From Burkholderiales bacterium (GTDB taxonomy: Bacteria > Pseudomonadota > Gammaproteobacteria > Burkholderiales > Casimicrobiaceae): a stretch of DNA of 64,000 bases. This document shows, piece after piece, positions 1 to 8,776 of the stretch. Within the stretch, counting starts at the first letter, position 1. Each line of letters opens with the position of its first letter. The notes beneath the pieces were generated by a model that had not been told where the DNA came from, did no database searches, and saw only the letters and a list, made by a program, of their open reading frames with translations. A program made the translations under genes and the position numbers. The stretch is taken from the NCBI GenBank assembly GCA_025354165.1, contig JANXNI010000038.1:1-64000 (forward strand), in the 5' to 3' direction.

Positions 1-54
1 CTTTCTGGCTTTAAGGCGCTTTGACGCGGCCTTTTTAGTCTTCATTTTGGGCAT
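1..54 (-). CDS. rpmI: 50S ribosomal protein L35 (5' part only)
   Basis: Only the first 18 codons lie in the window; the gene runs off the left edge. The visible N-terminus, MPKMKTKKAASKRLKARK, is the basic start typical of ribosomal protein L35, a small component of the large ribosomal subunit. It follows infC by about 45 bp on the same strand, which is the usual infC-rpmI-rplT order, so rplT is expected just outside the window. The identification rests on a short stretch but is reinforced by the neighbours. Confidence 0.9.
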   Translation of the reverse strand, partial: MPKMKTKKAASKRLKARK

Positions 55-99
55 GATTGCCTCTTTCTCTTCAATGTCACCTAGTGAGGCGTTGCAGCA

Positions 100-753
100 T
101 TACGCCGCAATCTTGGGAGCCCCAGCGGGTGCTGGCGTTCCTGCTGCGTCACCGACAACTGCTACAGCGGGTTTCGCTGGTGCAGCTGCTGGCGCTGATG
201 CCGCAGGTTTCGGCGCTGCTGGCTTTGCAACCGGCACCACCTTTTTCTTCGGAGCCACCATCATCACCATGAGGCGGCCTTCCATCCTCGGAAACTGCTC
301 AACTACGCAGATATCCTCGGTTTCGAGCTTGATTCGATCAAGTTGTCTCACGCCGAATTCTTGATGCGCCATTTCACGTCCCCGGAAGCGCAAAGTCACT
401 TTGACCTTGTCGCCCTCGGCGATGAACTCGCGAAGCTTGCGCATCTTGATATTAAAGTCGTTCTCGTCGGTTTGCGGGCGCAGTTTGATCTCTTTGATCT
501 CAATCTGACGCTGCTTGCCCTTCGATTCGTGCAGGCGCTTGGCTTCCTGGAACTTGAATTTGCCGTAATCCATGATTCGGCAAACCGGCGGTTGCGCAGT
601 CGGCGCAATTTCCACCAGGTCCAGATCAGCCTCTTCTGCCATCATCATCGCTTCGCGAAGCGATTTGATGCCAGCCTGCTCACCGTCTTTATCTATCAGT
701 CGAACCTCAAGAGCGGTGATCTCTCGATTGATTCGGGTATCTTTATCGGCTAT
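100..753 (-). CDS. infC: Translation initiation factor IF-3, non-AUG start, long Ala/Pro tail
   Basis: IF-3 binds the 30S subunit, blocks premature joining of 50S and checks start-codon pairing. An ATG-based start at 648 would lose the conserved N-domain, because homologous sequence ([20 protein letters not shown]) continues upstream. The frame opens to an ATA codon at 751-753, preceded by GGAG at 761-764 with 7-nt spacing and lying 15 nt after the thrS stop. I therefore choose ATA, giving 217 aa. Rare start codons are known for infC and allow autoregulation, since IF-3 discriminates against them. The core ends near VMMVAPKKK, and about 45 residues of Ala/Pro/Lys-rich low-complexity tail follow, beyond the usual length of about 175-180 aa. 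ATA itself is inferred from position; neighbouring codons offer no better start. Confidence 0.93.
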   Translation of the reverse strand: MADKDTRINREITALEVRLIDKDGEQAGIKSLREAMMMAEEADLDLVEIAPTAQPPVCRIMDYGKFKFQEAKRLHESKGKQRQIEIKEIKLRPQTDENDFNIKMRKLREFIAEGDKVKVTLRFRGREMAHQEFGVRQLDRIKLETEDICVVEQFPRMEGRLMVMMVAPKKKVVPVAKPAAPKPAASAPAAAPAKPAVAVVGDAAGTPAPAGAPKIAA

Positions 754-768
754 GTGACAACTCCGTCG

Positions 769-2688
769 TTAATTAGTTAAATGAGCGCCCGGTCGGTTCT
801 GTGCAACGGCTAATTCAATGAATTTTTCAACGGGCATCACACCCAAATCCACGTTGCCGCGACCACGAACAGCCACTGCGCCCTGTTCCGCCTCTTTGGC
901 TCCGACTACAGCGATGTAGGGAAGCTTCTGAATGCTTAACTCACGGATTTTATAGGATATTTTGTCTCCCCTCAAGTCCGCCTCGGCACGGAGCCCTGCG
1001 GCCTTGCACCGATTTACAACGCTTTCGGCGAAATCGTTGAATTCCGACGTGATTGAAGCAACCGCTAACTGGCGCGGGGCCAGCCAGAGCGGGAGCGCGC
1101 CGGCGTAGTTTTCAATCAGAATTCCGATGAATCGCTCCAGCGAACCCAGAATCGCGCGGTGCAGCATCACTGGCGGACGGCGGCCGTTGTCCTCACCGAC
1201 GTATTCCGAGCCCAGCCGGACCGGCATATTGAAGTCCACCTGCATGGTTCCGCACTGCCAGACACGGCCCAAAGCATCCTTTAGCGAGTATTCGATCTTG
1301 GGTCCGTAGAACGCGCCCTCGCCCTTCAATTCTTCCCACGGCGCATTCACTGAATCGAGCGCATTCTTGAGCGCAGCTTCCGCTTTGTCCCAAACTTCAT
1401 CGGAGCCGACACGCTTTTCAGGTCGCGTAGAAATCTTGTAGATGATGTCCGTGAAACCAAAATCGGCGTAAACCTCTTTGAGCAGTTCGTTGAAGGCTAC
1501 ACATTCCATCTGAATCTGATCTTCGGTGCAGAAAATATGACCGTCGTCCTGCACAAATCCACGCACGCGCATGATGCCGTGTAGCGAGCCGGACGACTCA
1601 TTGCGATGACAGGAACCGAACTCGCCATAGCGCAGCGGCAGCTCTTTGTACGAATGCAGCCCCGCGTTGTAAATCTGGATGTGACCGGGGCAATTCATCG
1701 GCTTCACGGCGTACGTACGCTTCTCGGACTCCGTCGTGAACATCGCGTCCTTGTAGTTCTCCCAGTGGCCCGATTTCTCCCATAGCGTGCGGTCCAAAAT
1801 CATCGGCGCACGCACCTCCTGATAGCCGTTGTTCTCGTAAACCTTACGCATGTATTGCTCGACGATCTGCCAGATGCGCCAGCCGTTTGGATGCCAGAAC
1901 ACCATACCGGGCGCTTCTTCCTGCAGATGAAACAGGTCGAGCAGGCGGCCAATCTTCCTATGGTCGCGCTTCTCCGCCTCTTCCAGTCGGAACAGGTATT
2001 GATCAAGCTCTTCTTTTTTCGCCCACGCCGTGCCGTATATGCGCGTCAGCATTTCGTTGCGGTGATCGCCACGCCAATAGGCACCAGCGACTTTCATCAG
2101 CTTGAAGTGCTTGAGCTTGCCCGTCGACGGGACGTGCGGGCCGCGACACAAGTCTGTGAACGCGCCTTCGGAATACAGCGAGACGTCTTCGCCAGCCGGG
2201 ATGCTTGAAATGATTTCCGCTTTGTAGGCCTCACCGATGCCTTTGAAATATTCAACCGCTTCATCACGTGGCAACACCTTGCGTCCGACCTTGTCGTCCT
2301 TTTTGGCGAGTTCAGTCATCTTTGCCTCGATCGTCACCAGATCATCCGGCGTGAACGGGCGCTTGTATGAGAAGTCGTAGAAAAAGCCGTCTTCAATCAC
2401 TGGGCCAATTGTGACCTGAGCGTCGGGGAATAACTCCTTGACGGCATAGGCCAGCAAGTGCGCCGTCGAATGCCGAATCACTTCGAGGCCGTCGGCGTCT
2501 TTCTCCGTGATGATCGCCAGCTCGGAATCTTTGTCGATCACGAATGAGGTATCGACCAGCTTGCCGTCAACCTTGCCCGCAAGTGCTGCTTTGGCGAGGC
2601 CCGCGCCGATGCTGGCGGCGACCTCGAAAACTGAAACGGGATTTTCAAATGGGCGCTTTGAGCCGTCCGGGAGTTGTACTTGAATCAT
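769..2688 (-). CDS. thrS: Threonyl-tRNA synthetase
   Basis: This cytoplasmic enzyme charges tRNA-Thr and edits Ser-tRNA-Thr. It is 639 aa. The order is an N-terminal TGS domain (about 1-60), an editing domain with HxxxH at H73/H77 and CRGPH at C181/H185, a class II catalytic core with zinc ligands C333 (MNCPGH), H384 and H510, and a C-terminal anticodon-binding domain. The ATG at 2688 is chosen because it starts the conserved [10 protein letters not shown]; an in-frame ATG 20 codons upstream would translate through the leader terminator. infC follows after 15 nt, so the two are probably co-transcribed with rpmI. The upstream leader looks like an attenuator. Confidence 0.97.
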   Translation of the reverse strand: MIQVQLPDGSKRPFENPVSVFEVAASIGAGLAKAALAGKVDGKLVDTSFVIDKDSELAIITEKDADGLEVIRHSTAHLLAYAVKELFPDAQVTIGPVIEDGFFYDFSYKRPFTPDDLVTIEAKMTELAKKDDKVGRKVLPRDEAVEYFKGIGEAYKAEIISSIPAGEDVSLYSEGAFTDLCRGPHVPSTGKLKHFKLMKVAGAYWRGDHRNEMLTRIYGTAWAKKEELDQYLFRLEEAEKRDHRKIGRLLDLFHLQEEAPGMVFWHPNGWRIWQIVEQYMRKVYENNGYQEVRAPMILDRTLWEKSGHWENYKDAMFTTESEKRTYAVKPMNCPGHIQIYNAGLHSYKELPLRYGEFGSCHRNESSGSLHGIMRVRGFVQDDGHIFCTEDQIQMECVAFNELLKEVYADFGFTDIIYKISTRPEKRVGSDEVWDKAEAALKNALDSVNAPWEELKGEGAFYGPKIEYSLKDALGRVWQCGTMQVDFNMPVRLGSEYVGEDNGRRPPVMLHRAILGSLERFIGILIENYAGALPLWLAPRQLAVASITSEFNDFAESVVNRCKAAGLRAEADLRGDKISYKIRELSIQKLPYIAVVGAKEAEQGAVAVRGRGNVDLGVMPVEKFIELAVAQNRPGAHLTN

Positions 2689-2710
2689 GATTTTTTCTGT
2701 CGTAGAAAAT

Positions 2711-2734
2711 AAAAAAGCAGCCGAAGCTGCTTTT
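2711..2734 (-). terminator. Intrinsic terminator in the thrS leader (attenuator candidate)
   Basis: On the minus strand a 9-bp perfect stem, AAAAGCAGC/GCTGCTTTT, with a TTCG tetraloop runs directly into a T-rich tract, the form of a strong Rho-independent terminator. It ends only about 25 nt before the thrS start and lies downstream of the threonine-rich leader ORF. It could instead terminate tRNA-Val transcription, but its distance from the tRNA and closeness to thrS favour a leader role. Confidence 0.75.
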
Positions 2735-2770
2735 GAAACACACGTCAACGGACGCGAAAAAGCCCTAGCC

Positions 2771-2812
2771 TCAGCGAGAATAAATTCCAGTGCTGGTGCG
2801 AGTTCGCGGCAT
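2771..2812 (-). CDS. Putative threonine-rich leader peptide of thrS
   Basis: A 13-codon ORF encodes [13 protein letters not shown], with three Thr codons in five positions. It begins at ATG 2812, has a purine-rich AAGGG about 10 nt upstream, and stops 37 nt before the terminator stem. Leader peptides rich in the cognate amino acid are the hallmark of ribosome-mediated transcription attenuation. An alternative pairing of GCTG just after this ORF with CAGC in the terminator's 5' arm is possible. The ORF, codon content and terminator are seen directly; the regulatory role is inference. Confidence 0.5.
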   Translation of the reverse strand: MPRTRTSTGIYSR

Positions 2813-2872
2813 TCTTCGGCATCCCTTATAAAGTTTGCTAACGCCTAGTTAAGCTAAACGTGTGTTGAATTC

Positions 2873-2949
2873 TGGTAGAGACAATTGGATTCGAACCAAC
2901 GACCCCCACCATGTCAAGGTGGTGCTCTAACCAACTGAGCTATGTCTCT
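2873..2949 (-). tRNA. tRNA-Val (anticodon GAC)
   Basis: A complete 77-nt cloverleaf including an encoded CCA. The acceptor arms AGAGACA/TGTCTCT pair fully and the discriminator is A. The anticodon stem CCACC/GGTGG encloses loop TTGACAT, giving anticodon GAC for valine codons. The D arm GCTC/GAGC and the TTCGAAT T loop are canonical. It lies on the same strand as and upstream of thrS, about 60 bp before the leader ORF. Confidence 0.97.
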
Positions 2950-2972
2950 GCAACTCTTAAATTATAGCGGGA

Positions 2973-3428
2973 TTAGTGCGCATTTGGAAAATCGACTGGA
3001 AACGGCAGCGAGGCAAACTCGATGCCCTCTTCGCGCAAAGCCTCTGCCGTGTCACGATCTGCACGTCCGCGAATACCTCGGTGCTCCTTATCGCCGTAGT
3101 GCATGGCGCGCGCTTCGTCGGCAAACTGCTCACCCACATATTCTGTGTTTTCGCGAACATGATTGGCGAAGCACAGCATCGCTTCGCGCAATTTGACATG
3201 ATCGATCTCACCGTCAGACTGCGTCGCCGATTCCACTGCTTCTACCTTCGTTGACGGTGGTGCCCCGGTATTAATACGCGGCGCATGTAGCTTGCGCTCA
3301 ATCAGTTTCGAGGCACAAACGGGACATTCAACCAACCCGCGATCACGCTGATTTTCGAAATCGGCGGGCGACGTAAACCAGCCCTCAAACGGGTGCAGCT
3401 GGTCACAGGCGAGGTTGTAAACAATCAC
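2973..3428 (-). CDS. DUF1178 family protein
   Basis: The 151-aa product starts MIVYNLACDQLHPFEGWF and carries CPVCASKL near residue 36, a zinc-ribbon-like CxxC pair, as in the DUF1178 family of small cytoplasmic proteins of unknown function common in Proteobacteria. The remainder is acidic and charged, with a conserved-looking block near residues 80-130. It stands alone between tRNA-Val and a binding-protein gene, so context gives no functional clue. The family assignment comes from recognising the N-terminal motif; no function is proposed. Confidence 0.85.
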   Translation of the reverse strand: MIVYNLACDQLHPFEGWFTSPADFENQRDRGLVECPVCASKLIERKLHAPRINTGAPPSTKVEAVESATQSDGEIDHVKLREAMLCFANHVRENTEYVGEQFADEARAMHYGDKEHRGIRGRADRDTAEALREEGIEFASLPFPVDFPNAH

Positions 3429-3492
3429 AATGCAAAAACCTTAAAACGATCCAACAAAACAGCGACGCTACAGACGGGACTTCTTACGCAGC

Positions 3493-4653
3493 CTAATATC
3501 GCACCTGTCCATCGCGGTTGAGCACAGTCAGTTCGACAAAGCGCGATGCGCTGTGGTTATCCGCCGAGAAAAACACCGGAAAACCACCCAGACTGATGTC
3601 GCGCATGCCTTCAATGGCACGAATCAGATTCTCGCGCGAACTATCGCCGCCGCGTTTGAGGGCTTCCACAAATATGCGGGCAGCGATGAATCCTTCAAGG
3701 CTTGTATACGACAGTTCGCCTCCTTTGGCGGTGACCAACCGACGATATTCATTTATCCAGGGGTATTTTTCGCTGGTCGGCGATGGCACTACCTGCGAGA
3801 TCATGACGCCGGAACCGATTGGACCGAGCGCTTTAGCCAGCGACTTGGTGCCGACGAACGACACATTCGCATAGCGGGCAAGCAGACCACGGGCCTTCGA
3901 CTGTTTGATGAATTCGGCACAGGAAGCGTAGGTGCTGATCATCACGATGGCTTCCGGTTTTGCCTCCAACATCGCATCAACAGCAGCGCGCACGTCATTG
4001 CTGTTGCGCTCGACGGTTGCCTTGCTGGCAATCACCATCTTACGCGCGGCCAGCGCACGCTCCACGCCCGCCAGACCGGCCTGACCGTACGAATCGTTCT
4101 GGTGAAACACGGCTATGCGCGTCAGTCCTTCAGCCGCCAATTGCTTGACGATCAGCTCTGTTTCGTCGAAGTAACTGGCGCGAACGTTGAATATGTACCG
4201 GTTAAACGGTGTCCGCAGTAGCTCCGCCCCGGTGAATGCACCAAAGAACGGTACTTTGGCGTTAGTTGCCAGCGGAATGGAAGCCGCTGACGTTGGCGTG
4301 CCGACATAGCCAAACAACGCCAGCACATCCTGGTCGATCAGTTGGCGCGTATTGGCCTCAGCGCGAGAAGGCTCGTAGCCATCGTCCAGCGTCTTGAGCA
4401 CGATCTTGCGACCGCGAATGCCGCCAGCCGCATTGATGGTGTCAAAGTAAAGCTGCGCGCCAAACTGCATTTCGCGACCGAGCTCGGCGGCCGGGCCACT
4501 CAGTGCAACGGATTGCCCGAGCACGATGTCCTGCGCGAACGTGGACGAATGGGCAGCAAAAAGTGCGAGCGCTGCGACCGCAGCGCGTGCGGTTTGCGCG
4601 AAAAAAACGGCGCTTAACGGGGCAGGCAAACGGCTATTCAGATAGGTGTGCAT
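3493..4653 (-). CDS. LivK-like ABC transporter substrate-binding protein
   Basis: A periplasmic type I binding protein of the branched-chain amino acid (Peripla_BP_6/LivK) family, about 386 aa. The start at 4653 gives MHTYLNSRLPAPLS followed by a hydrophobic stretch and an AQ cleavage-like site (HSSTFAQ), a good Sec signal peptide; an in-frame ATG 15 codons upstream would spoil it. The mature start DIVLGQSVALSGPAAELG and the INAAGGIRGRKI motif are typical of the family. No LivHMGF permease or ATPase genes lie beside it, so it is an orphan binding protein; amide, amino-acid or aromatic ligands are all possible. Confidence 0.88.
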   Translation of the reverse strand: MHTYLNSRLPAPLSAVFFAQTARAAVAALALFAAHSSTFAQDIVLGQSVALSGPAAELGREMQFGAQLYFDTINAAGGIRGRKIVLKTLDDGYEPSRAEANTRQLIDQDVLALFGYVGTPTSAASIPLATNAKVPFFGAFTGAELLRTPFNRYIFNVRASYFDETELIVKQLAAEGLTRIAVFHQNDSYGQAGLAGVERALAARKMVIASKATVERNSNDVRAAVDAMLEAKPEAIVMISTYASCAEFIKQSKARGLLARYANVSFVGTKSLAKALGPIGSGVMISQVVPSPTSEKYPWINEYRRLVTAKGGELSYTSLEGFIAARIFVEALKRGGDSSRENLIRAIEGMRDISLGGFPVFFSADNHSASRFVELTVLNRDGQVRY

Positions 4654-4855
4654 ACAGAACTCTTCGCTGATAAACCGCTTTTTGCGGGGATTTAGCACGT
4701 CTCCCGCCTGTGCTGATTTACAGGTACTTTTACGAATTATTCAAGATGAAATATGACGTAATCATAATTGAGAGGGTTATTAGCCCATACTGAGAGGGGC
4801 TCCGCAGGCGCACTCAACGGTAGGTATGCAGCTTAACAACGCTCTGTCCAGCCCA

Positions 4856-5926
4856 TTAAACGATCAGGCGTGCTTCGTCGGCCGGGAACGCGAGGCGCAC
4901 TTTGCTGCCAATCGCGCGCACCGTCTTTTCCTTGGGCAGAAATACAAACAGCTCACCGCCAGCGGTGTCGACCACCATCTCAACGCCCTTGCCGATGAAC
5001 GCACACTTTTGCACGGTTGCCTCGAGCGCTGGCGACACATTGGCATCGGTCGTGACCTCGAACACATCCGGGCGCAGCGCGATTTTTGCTTCGCCGACCG
5101 TTGCAGAATCAGTCGCGATGTCGAAGCGTGAATCACCGAGCGTGAGCGTTGCCTTGCCGTTTTCGAACGCGACGACATGGCCTTTGGCTACGTTAGCTTC
5201 TGACAAAAAGTCCGCGACAAACGCCGTGCGCGGCTGGAAGAACAACTGTTGCGGCGTTCCGGCTTCAGCGATATTCCCGCGATCCATCACGATAATGTGA
5301 TCGGACACCGCCATCGCCTCTTCGCGGTCATGCGTGACATACACGCAAGTGATTTGCAGGCGCTGTTGCAGCTCGCGAATTTCTTCACGCACATGACGGC
5401 GCAGCTTGGTGTCGAGATTCGAAAGAGGCTCGTCAAACAGCAGAACAGCGGGCTCAAGCACCAGTGCACGCGCAATGGCCACGCGTTGCTGCTGGCCGCC
5501 TGAGAGTTCTGATGGGAGACGCTTCTCAAATCCTGTGAGGCCGATAAGCTTCAACACATCGTTTACCTTCGATTCGACCTCTGCCTTTTTCGTGCCGCGC
5601 ACCGTTGGCCCGTAACCCACGTTTTCCATCACGCTCATGTGCGGGAACAACGCATAACTCTGAAACACCAGCGACACGTTGCGCTGCGAGGCGGATTGCG
5701 CGGTGACGTCTTTGCCGCCGAGCAGAATTTGGCCGGCATTCGGCAGTTCAAGACCAGCGACCATGCGCAGCGTCGTAGTTTTTCCGCACCCGGAAGGTCC
5801 AAGCAGAGTGACGAGCTGGCCGTCTTCAATGCGGAATGAAATGCCCTTAACAGCAGGCTCACCCGTTCCGTAGTCCTTGACCACGTTGATGAATTCGAGA
5901 GTGCCTTTGGTGGTAGCGATGCTCAT
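4856..5926 (-). CDS. ABC transporter ATP-binding protein (FbpC/PotA-like)
   Basis: The nucleotide-binding subunit of an importer, 356 aa. Walker A GPSGCGKTT, Q-loop FQSYALFPH, signature LSGGQQQR, Walker B VLLFDEP and the H-loop THD are all present, followed by a C-terminal TOBE-like domain (about 280-356). The sequence class is that of iron(III)/2-aminoethylphosphonate/polyamine (FbpC, PhnT, PotA) ATPases. The fused permease gene lies upstream on the same strand, separated by about 220 bp holding a repeat. No cognate periplasmic binding protein is adjacent, so the substrate cannot be fixed; iron(III) is the best guess from the permease type. Confidence 0.9.
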   Translation of the reverse strand: MSIATTKGTLEFINVVKDYGTGEPAVKGISFRIEDGQLVTLLGPSGCGKTTTLRMVAGLELPNAGQILLGGKDVTAQSASQRNVSLVFQSYALFPHMSVMENVGYGPTVRGTKKAEVESKVNDVLKLIGLTGFEKRLPSELSGGQQQRVAIARALVLEPAVLLFDEPLSNLDTKLRRHVREEIRELQQRLQITCVYVTHDREEAMAVSDHIIVMDRGNIAEAGTPQQLFFQPRTAFVADFLSEANVAKGHVVAFENGKATLTLGDSRFDIATDSATVGEAKIALRPDVFEVTTDANVSPALEATVQKCAFIGKGVEMVVDTAGGELFVFLPKEKTVRAIGSKVRLAFPADEARLIV

Positions 5927-5988
5927 ACTGTACGTCCGTAAATGCGTTGTGTAATCTCCGCGCCGTTCGCTGCAGAGCCATGAATTTG

Positions 5989-6110
5989 TCCCCTCTCTCC
6001 TCGCGGGACAGGGTTAGGGTGAGGTGGCGGTGGCATTGAGAAAAAGCGCGACCACGGCTCTCCTCGCTTACCCCACACCCCAGCCCTCTCCCGCAAGGGG
6101 AGAGGGGGCC
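5989..6110. repeat. Inverted intergenic repeat (CTCTCC..GGGAGAGG type)
   Basis: Two G/C-rich arms face each other. One reads CTCTCCTCGCGGGACAGGG and continues into TTAGGGTGAGG; the other reads CTTACCCCACACCCCAGCC and continues into CTCTCCCGCAAGGGGAGAGG. Together they can fold into a long imperfect hairpin, and each arm also has its own small hairpin. It sits between the permease and ATPase genes of one transporter. This CTCTCC/GGAGAGGG style resembles short dispersed repeats seen between genes in many Beta- and Gammaproteobacteria. It is unrelated to the 120-bp palindrome family elsewhere in the window. It may act as a processing or attenuation site. Confidence 0.7.
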
Positions 6111-6146
6111 GAGCCAGTCCGACCGAAATAGGTCGCAGAACCGGCC

Positions 6147-8384
6147 TCATCCCGCCACCGCCACAGGTGCTATCGCGGGCGCAGCGACTGCTCCGCGTCG
6201 CCCGAGCTTCCTCGATCCGACCAGCCATTGCACCAGCACAATCGCAACCACCATGATCAGGATCAGCACCGAGCAGTACGCAATCGCCACTCCGTAATCG
6301 CCGTTGATCACGCGGCCAATGATGTAAGTCGTCGCCACTTCGGTGTCACCTGATACGAGGAACACAATGGCGCTCACGGTCGTCATCGAGCGCACAAACC
6401 CGTAGATCAGCGCGCCAACAATGGCAGGCTTCATGAGCGGCATTAACACGCGGCGGAACGTCGTTGCGCCGTTCGCGCCAAGCGTCGTGCTCGCCTCATC
6501 GAGCGACTTGTCGAGCTGTGACAACGCGGCGATACCTCCCCGCACACCCACCGGCAAGTTGCGGAACACGAAGCAGAGCACGATGATGAGCCCTGTTCCC
6601 GTCAACTCAATCGGCGGCACGTTGAACGCGAAGATATATGCCACGCCGATTACCGTGCCTGGAATCGCAAACGACAACAGCGTCAAAAACTCAAACGCGC
6701 GCTGCCCTTTGAACGTGGTTCGTGCAATCAGATATGCCGACAAAATACCGATGATCGCGGTGAGCGGTGCGGCGGCCAGAGAGAACTGAAGCGTGTTCGA
6801 CAAAGAGTGCCACGCCGCGCCCGTAAACAGCCAGCCATGCGGCCCATGATCAATCGAAAACGCCTTCGCGAAATGGTCCAGCGTCAGCGTATTGTCGCGC
6901 CCCCAGACTTTCACGAACGCGCCAAAAATGCTCATCCCGTAAAGCACCACGGTCAACGTCAACCACGGCACGCCGACACCAATGGCCGCACGGCGAACCC
7001 CATCCGGCAACGGGCTCGGCAAACCGGTATCGCCCTTGCCGGTCACCGTAACGAAGCTCTTCCTCGCCGTCGCTTTTCGCTGCAACCAGAACGCAAACAG
7101 CGCAAACGCGAGCAATATCAGCGAGTAAACCGCCGCTTTGCCCTGATCGAGCTGCGCGCCCACAATCGCGAAGTAAATCTCGGTCGCCATCACGCCGAAA
7201 TTGCCTCCCAACACCACGGGATTCCCGAAGTCCGCAATCGACTCGATGAAGCCCACGAGGAAGGCATTCGCCAACCCCGGCGCCATCAGCGGCAAGGTCA
7301 CATAGCGAAACGTCTGCCATTTGCTCGCGTGCAGCGACTGGCTTGCCTCTTCCAGCGTCGGGCTCACGCCTTCGACCACACCAATCAAAACCAGAAATGC
7401 AACCGGCGTAAACGCAAATAGTTGCGCCAGCAATACGCCAGGCAAGCCATAAATCCAGCGCGTTTGCGGAATGCCGAAGGCGAATTCCAGAAACTGATTG
7501 ACCACCCCTGCCCGACCAAACAGCATGATCAGCGACAGACCGACGATAAACGGCGGCGTGATGATCGGCAACACGGTCAACAGACGCAAAATCTTCTTGC
7601 CGCGAAAGTTCGAGCGCGTCACGATCAGCGCCAGCATCAGGCCCATAAACGTCGTGCCCGTCGCACACAACAGCGCCAGCCACAACGTGTTCCACGCCAC
7701 GCCACAACCGCTGCCGCCCCACAAGCAGCCGGGCACCAGATTCCACAATTTGCGCTGCCCGAATCGCTCCCAAAGCGCCATGATCGACCAGCCGCGATCC
7801 TGATCAAGAATGCCCTCGTACAGAATCCGCATCACCGGGAAAAACACAAACATCACGATCAGCACCACGATGCACAACAGCGCCGACGCAATGAAGCGAT
7901 CGCCCCGGAAATAGCCCATCGTGGCAATGCCGTCAGCGCTTATCAGGATGAACCCGATCCCCACCAACAGCGCGCCAGCGCCCATGCCGAACTGGCCGCT
8001 ACTGATCTCGGGCATCATCGCCTTCAACGATTCAAAGGCATAGCCCTGCGAAGAAATCGCAAAACCCTGCGCCAGAATGTAGAGCGCGCCCGCCGCGCCG
8101 ATGAAGGCCACCGCTTTCGCCCACGAGCGCACCGCGCCTTCGACCGCAGTAGCCGCGTTCACCGGCCGCGCGTAAAGCCCGACGGTTGCGAGCAACAACG
8201 CGGGCAGCACAATCAGCCACACCTTGCCATAAGTCGTAATCTGGATCAGCGCCGGGGCGAAATCCTTGCCGCCGAAATTTGCGATCCATTTAAACGCGTA
8301 AAAACTGTCCTGCAGCGCGTACCACGGCACGAGCGTCAGCCCGGCAGCGATCAGCAACAACGCAATGATGCGGTAGCCCGTCAT
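6147..8384 (-). CDS. Two-domain ABC transporter permease (FbpB-like, extended N-terminus)
   Basis: An inner-membrane permease of 745 aa with two fused BPD_transp_1 domains. Each carries an EAA loop: EEASQSLHASKWQTF in the first half and DEASTTLGANGATTFRRV in the second. Such tandem permeases belong to iron(III)/thiamine/phosphonate importers (FbpB, ThiP, PhnU). Before the first domain there are about 200 residues with roughly five extra hydrophobic segments, more than in FbpB. The start at 8384 (MTGYRIIALLLIAAG) places GGGGGA about 10 nt upstream and begins with the first membrane helix; 18 extra codons are possible from 8438. It pairs with the ATPase at 4856-5926. The missing binding protein leaves the substrate open. 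Confidence 0.9.
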   Translation of the reverse strand: MTGYRIIALLLIAAGLTLVPWYALQDSFYAFKWIANFGGKDFAPALIQITTYGKVWLIVLPALLLATVGLYARPVNAATAVEGAVRSWAKAVAFIGAAGALYILAQGFAISSQGYAFESLKAMMPEISSGQFGMGAGALLVGIGFILISADGIATMGYFRGDRFIASALLCIVVLIVMFVFFPVMRILYEGILDQDRGWSIMALWERFGQRKLWNLVPGCLWGGSGCGVAWNTLWLALLCATGTTFMGLMLALIVTRSNFRGKKILRLLTVLPIITPPFIVGLSLIMLFGRAGVVNQFLEFAFGIPQTRWIYGLPGVLLAQLFAFTPVAFLVLIGVVEGVSPTLEEASQSLHASKWQTFRYVTLPLMAPGLANAFLVGFIESIADFGNPVVLGGNFGVMATEIYFAIVGAQLDQGKAAVYSLILLAFALFAFWLQRKATARKSFVTVTGKGDTGLPSPLPDGVRRAAIGVGVPWLTLTVVLYGMSIFGAFVKVWGRDNTLTLDHFAKAFSIDHGPHGWLFTGAAWHSLSNTLQFSLAAAPLTAIIGILSAYLIARTTFKGQRAFEFLTLLSFAIPGTVIGVAYIFAFNVPPIELTGTGLIIVLCFVFRNLPVGVRGGIAALSQLDKSLDEASTTLGANGATTFRRVLMPLMKPAIVGALIYGFVRSMTTVSAIVFLVSGDTEVATTYIIGRVINGDYGVAIAYCSVLILIMVVAIVLVQWLVGSRKLGRRGAVAAPAIAPVAVAG

Positions 8385-8491
8385 GTAATCAATTCCCCCG
8401 AATTCGCCACGCCCGGCCCACGTTTGGCCAAGCAACACTCGCCGCAGTTTAGCGGCTGTAGTCCACAGTCGTCGTCAGCGGTTCGATTGCC

Positions 8492-8612
8492 ATCAGCTTT
8501 TTCGCAAAATCCATAATTTACATGGGCTAAGCGCGTAAAAGTAAATAAGCCGACTTCCACCGTTATGAAGCGGTAGCCCCCACTTGACTGAGCTTTCTAT
8601 GAAAAAGCTGAT
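8492..8612. repeat. Palindromic repeat, copy A (type copy)
   Basis: A 121-bp element with perfect 12-bp terminal inverted repeats, ATCAGCTTTTTC and GAAAAAGCTGAT. Inside are GGGCTA and TAGCCC blocks placed symmetrically, and a central GCCGACTT. The same architecture recurs at six other places in this window. No coding capacity is visible. It lies between divergently transcribed genes. Confidence 0.85.
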
Positions 8613-8776
8613 AACAGCTATAGCCGCTTAAATTTGGAACTACCCATGCGCAGCACATCGCGCCTAAACCACGTTGCCGCACGCAGCCGATATTTTCCTG
8701 CCTCAGTGCCAGCTAAGTGTGTCTGCGTAATCTCTAAACTGCGCAAATTCCTGCGCAAAACACTTGGAGGCACGCT

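Noticed and set aside
43..364. Plus-strand frames over the infC tail
   Set aside because: They are created by the Ala/Pro-rich repeat codons of infC read on the other strand.
2711..2734. Terminator of tRNA-Val rather than a thrS attenuator
   Set aside because: Not excluded, but it lies about 140 nt beyond the tRNA and immediately ahead of thrS behind a Thr-rich ORF, so the leader role is preferred.
6850..7773. A 307-codon minus-strand frame within the permease gene
   Set aside because: It overlaps the confirmed permease in another frame, and its composition is that of a frame-shifted membrane protein.
7422..8516. A long open frame of 364 codons on the plus strand opposite the permease gene
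   Set aside because: The translation is rich in Gln, Arg and His, has no domain and mirrors the permease's codon pattern; it is an antisense shadow.
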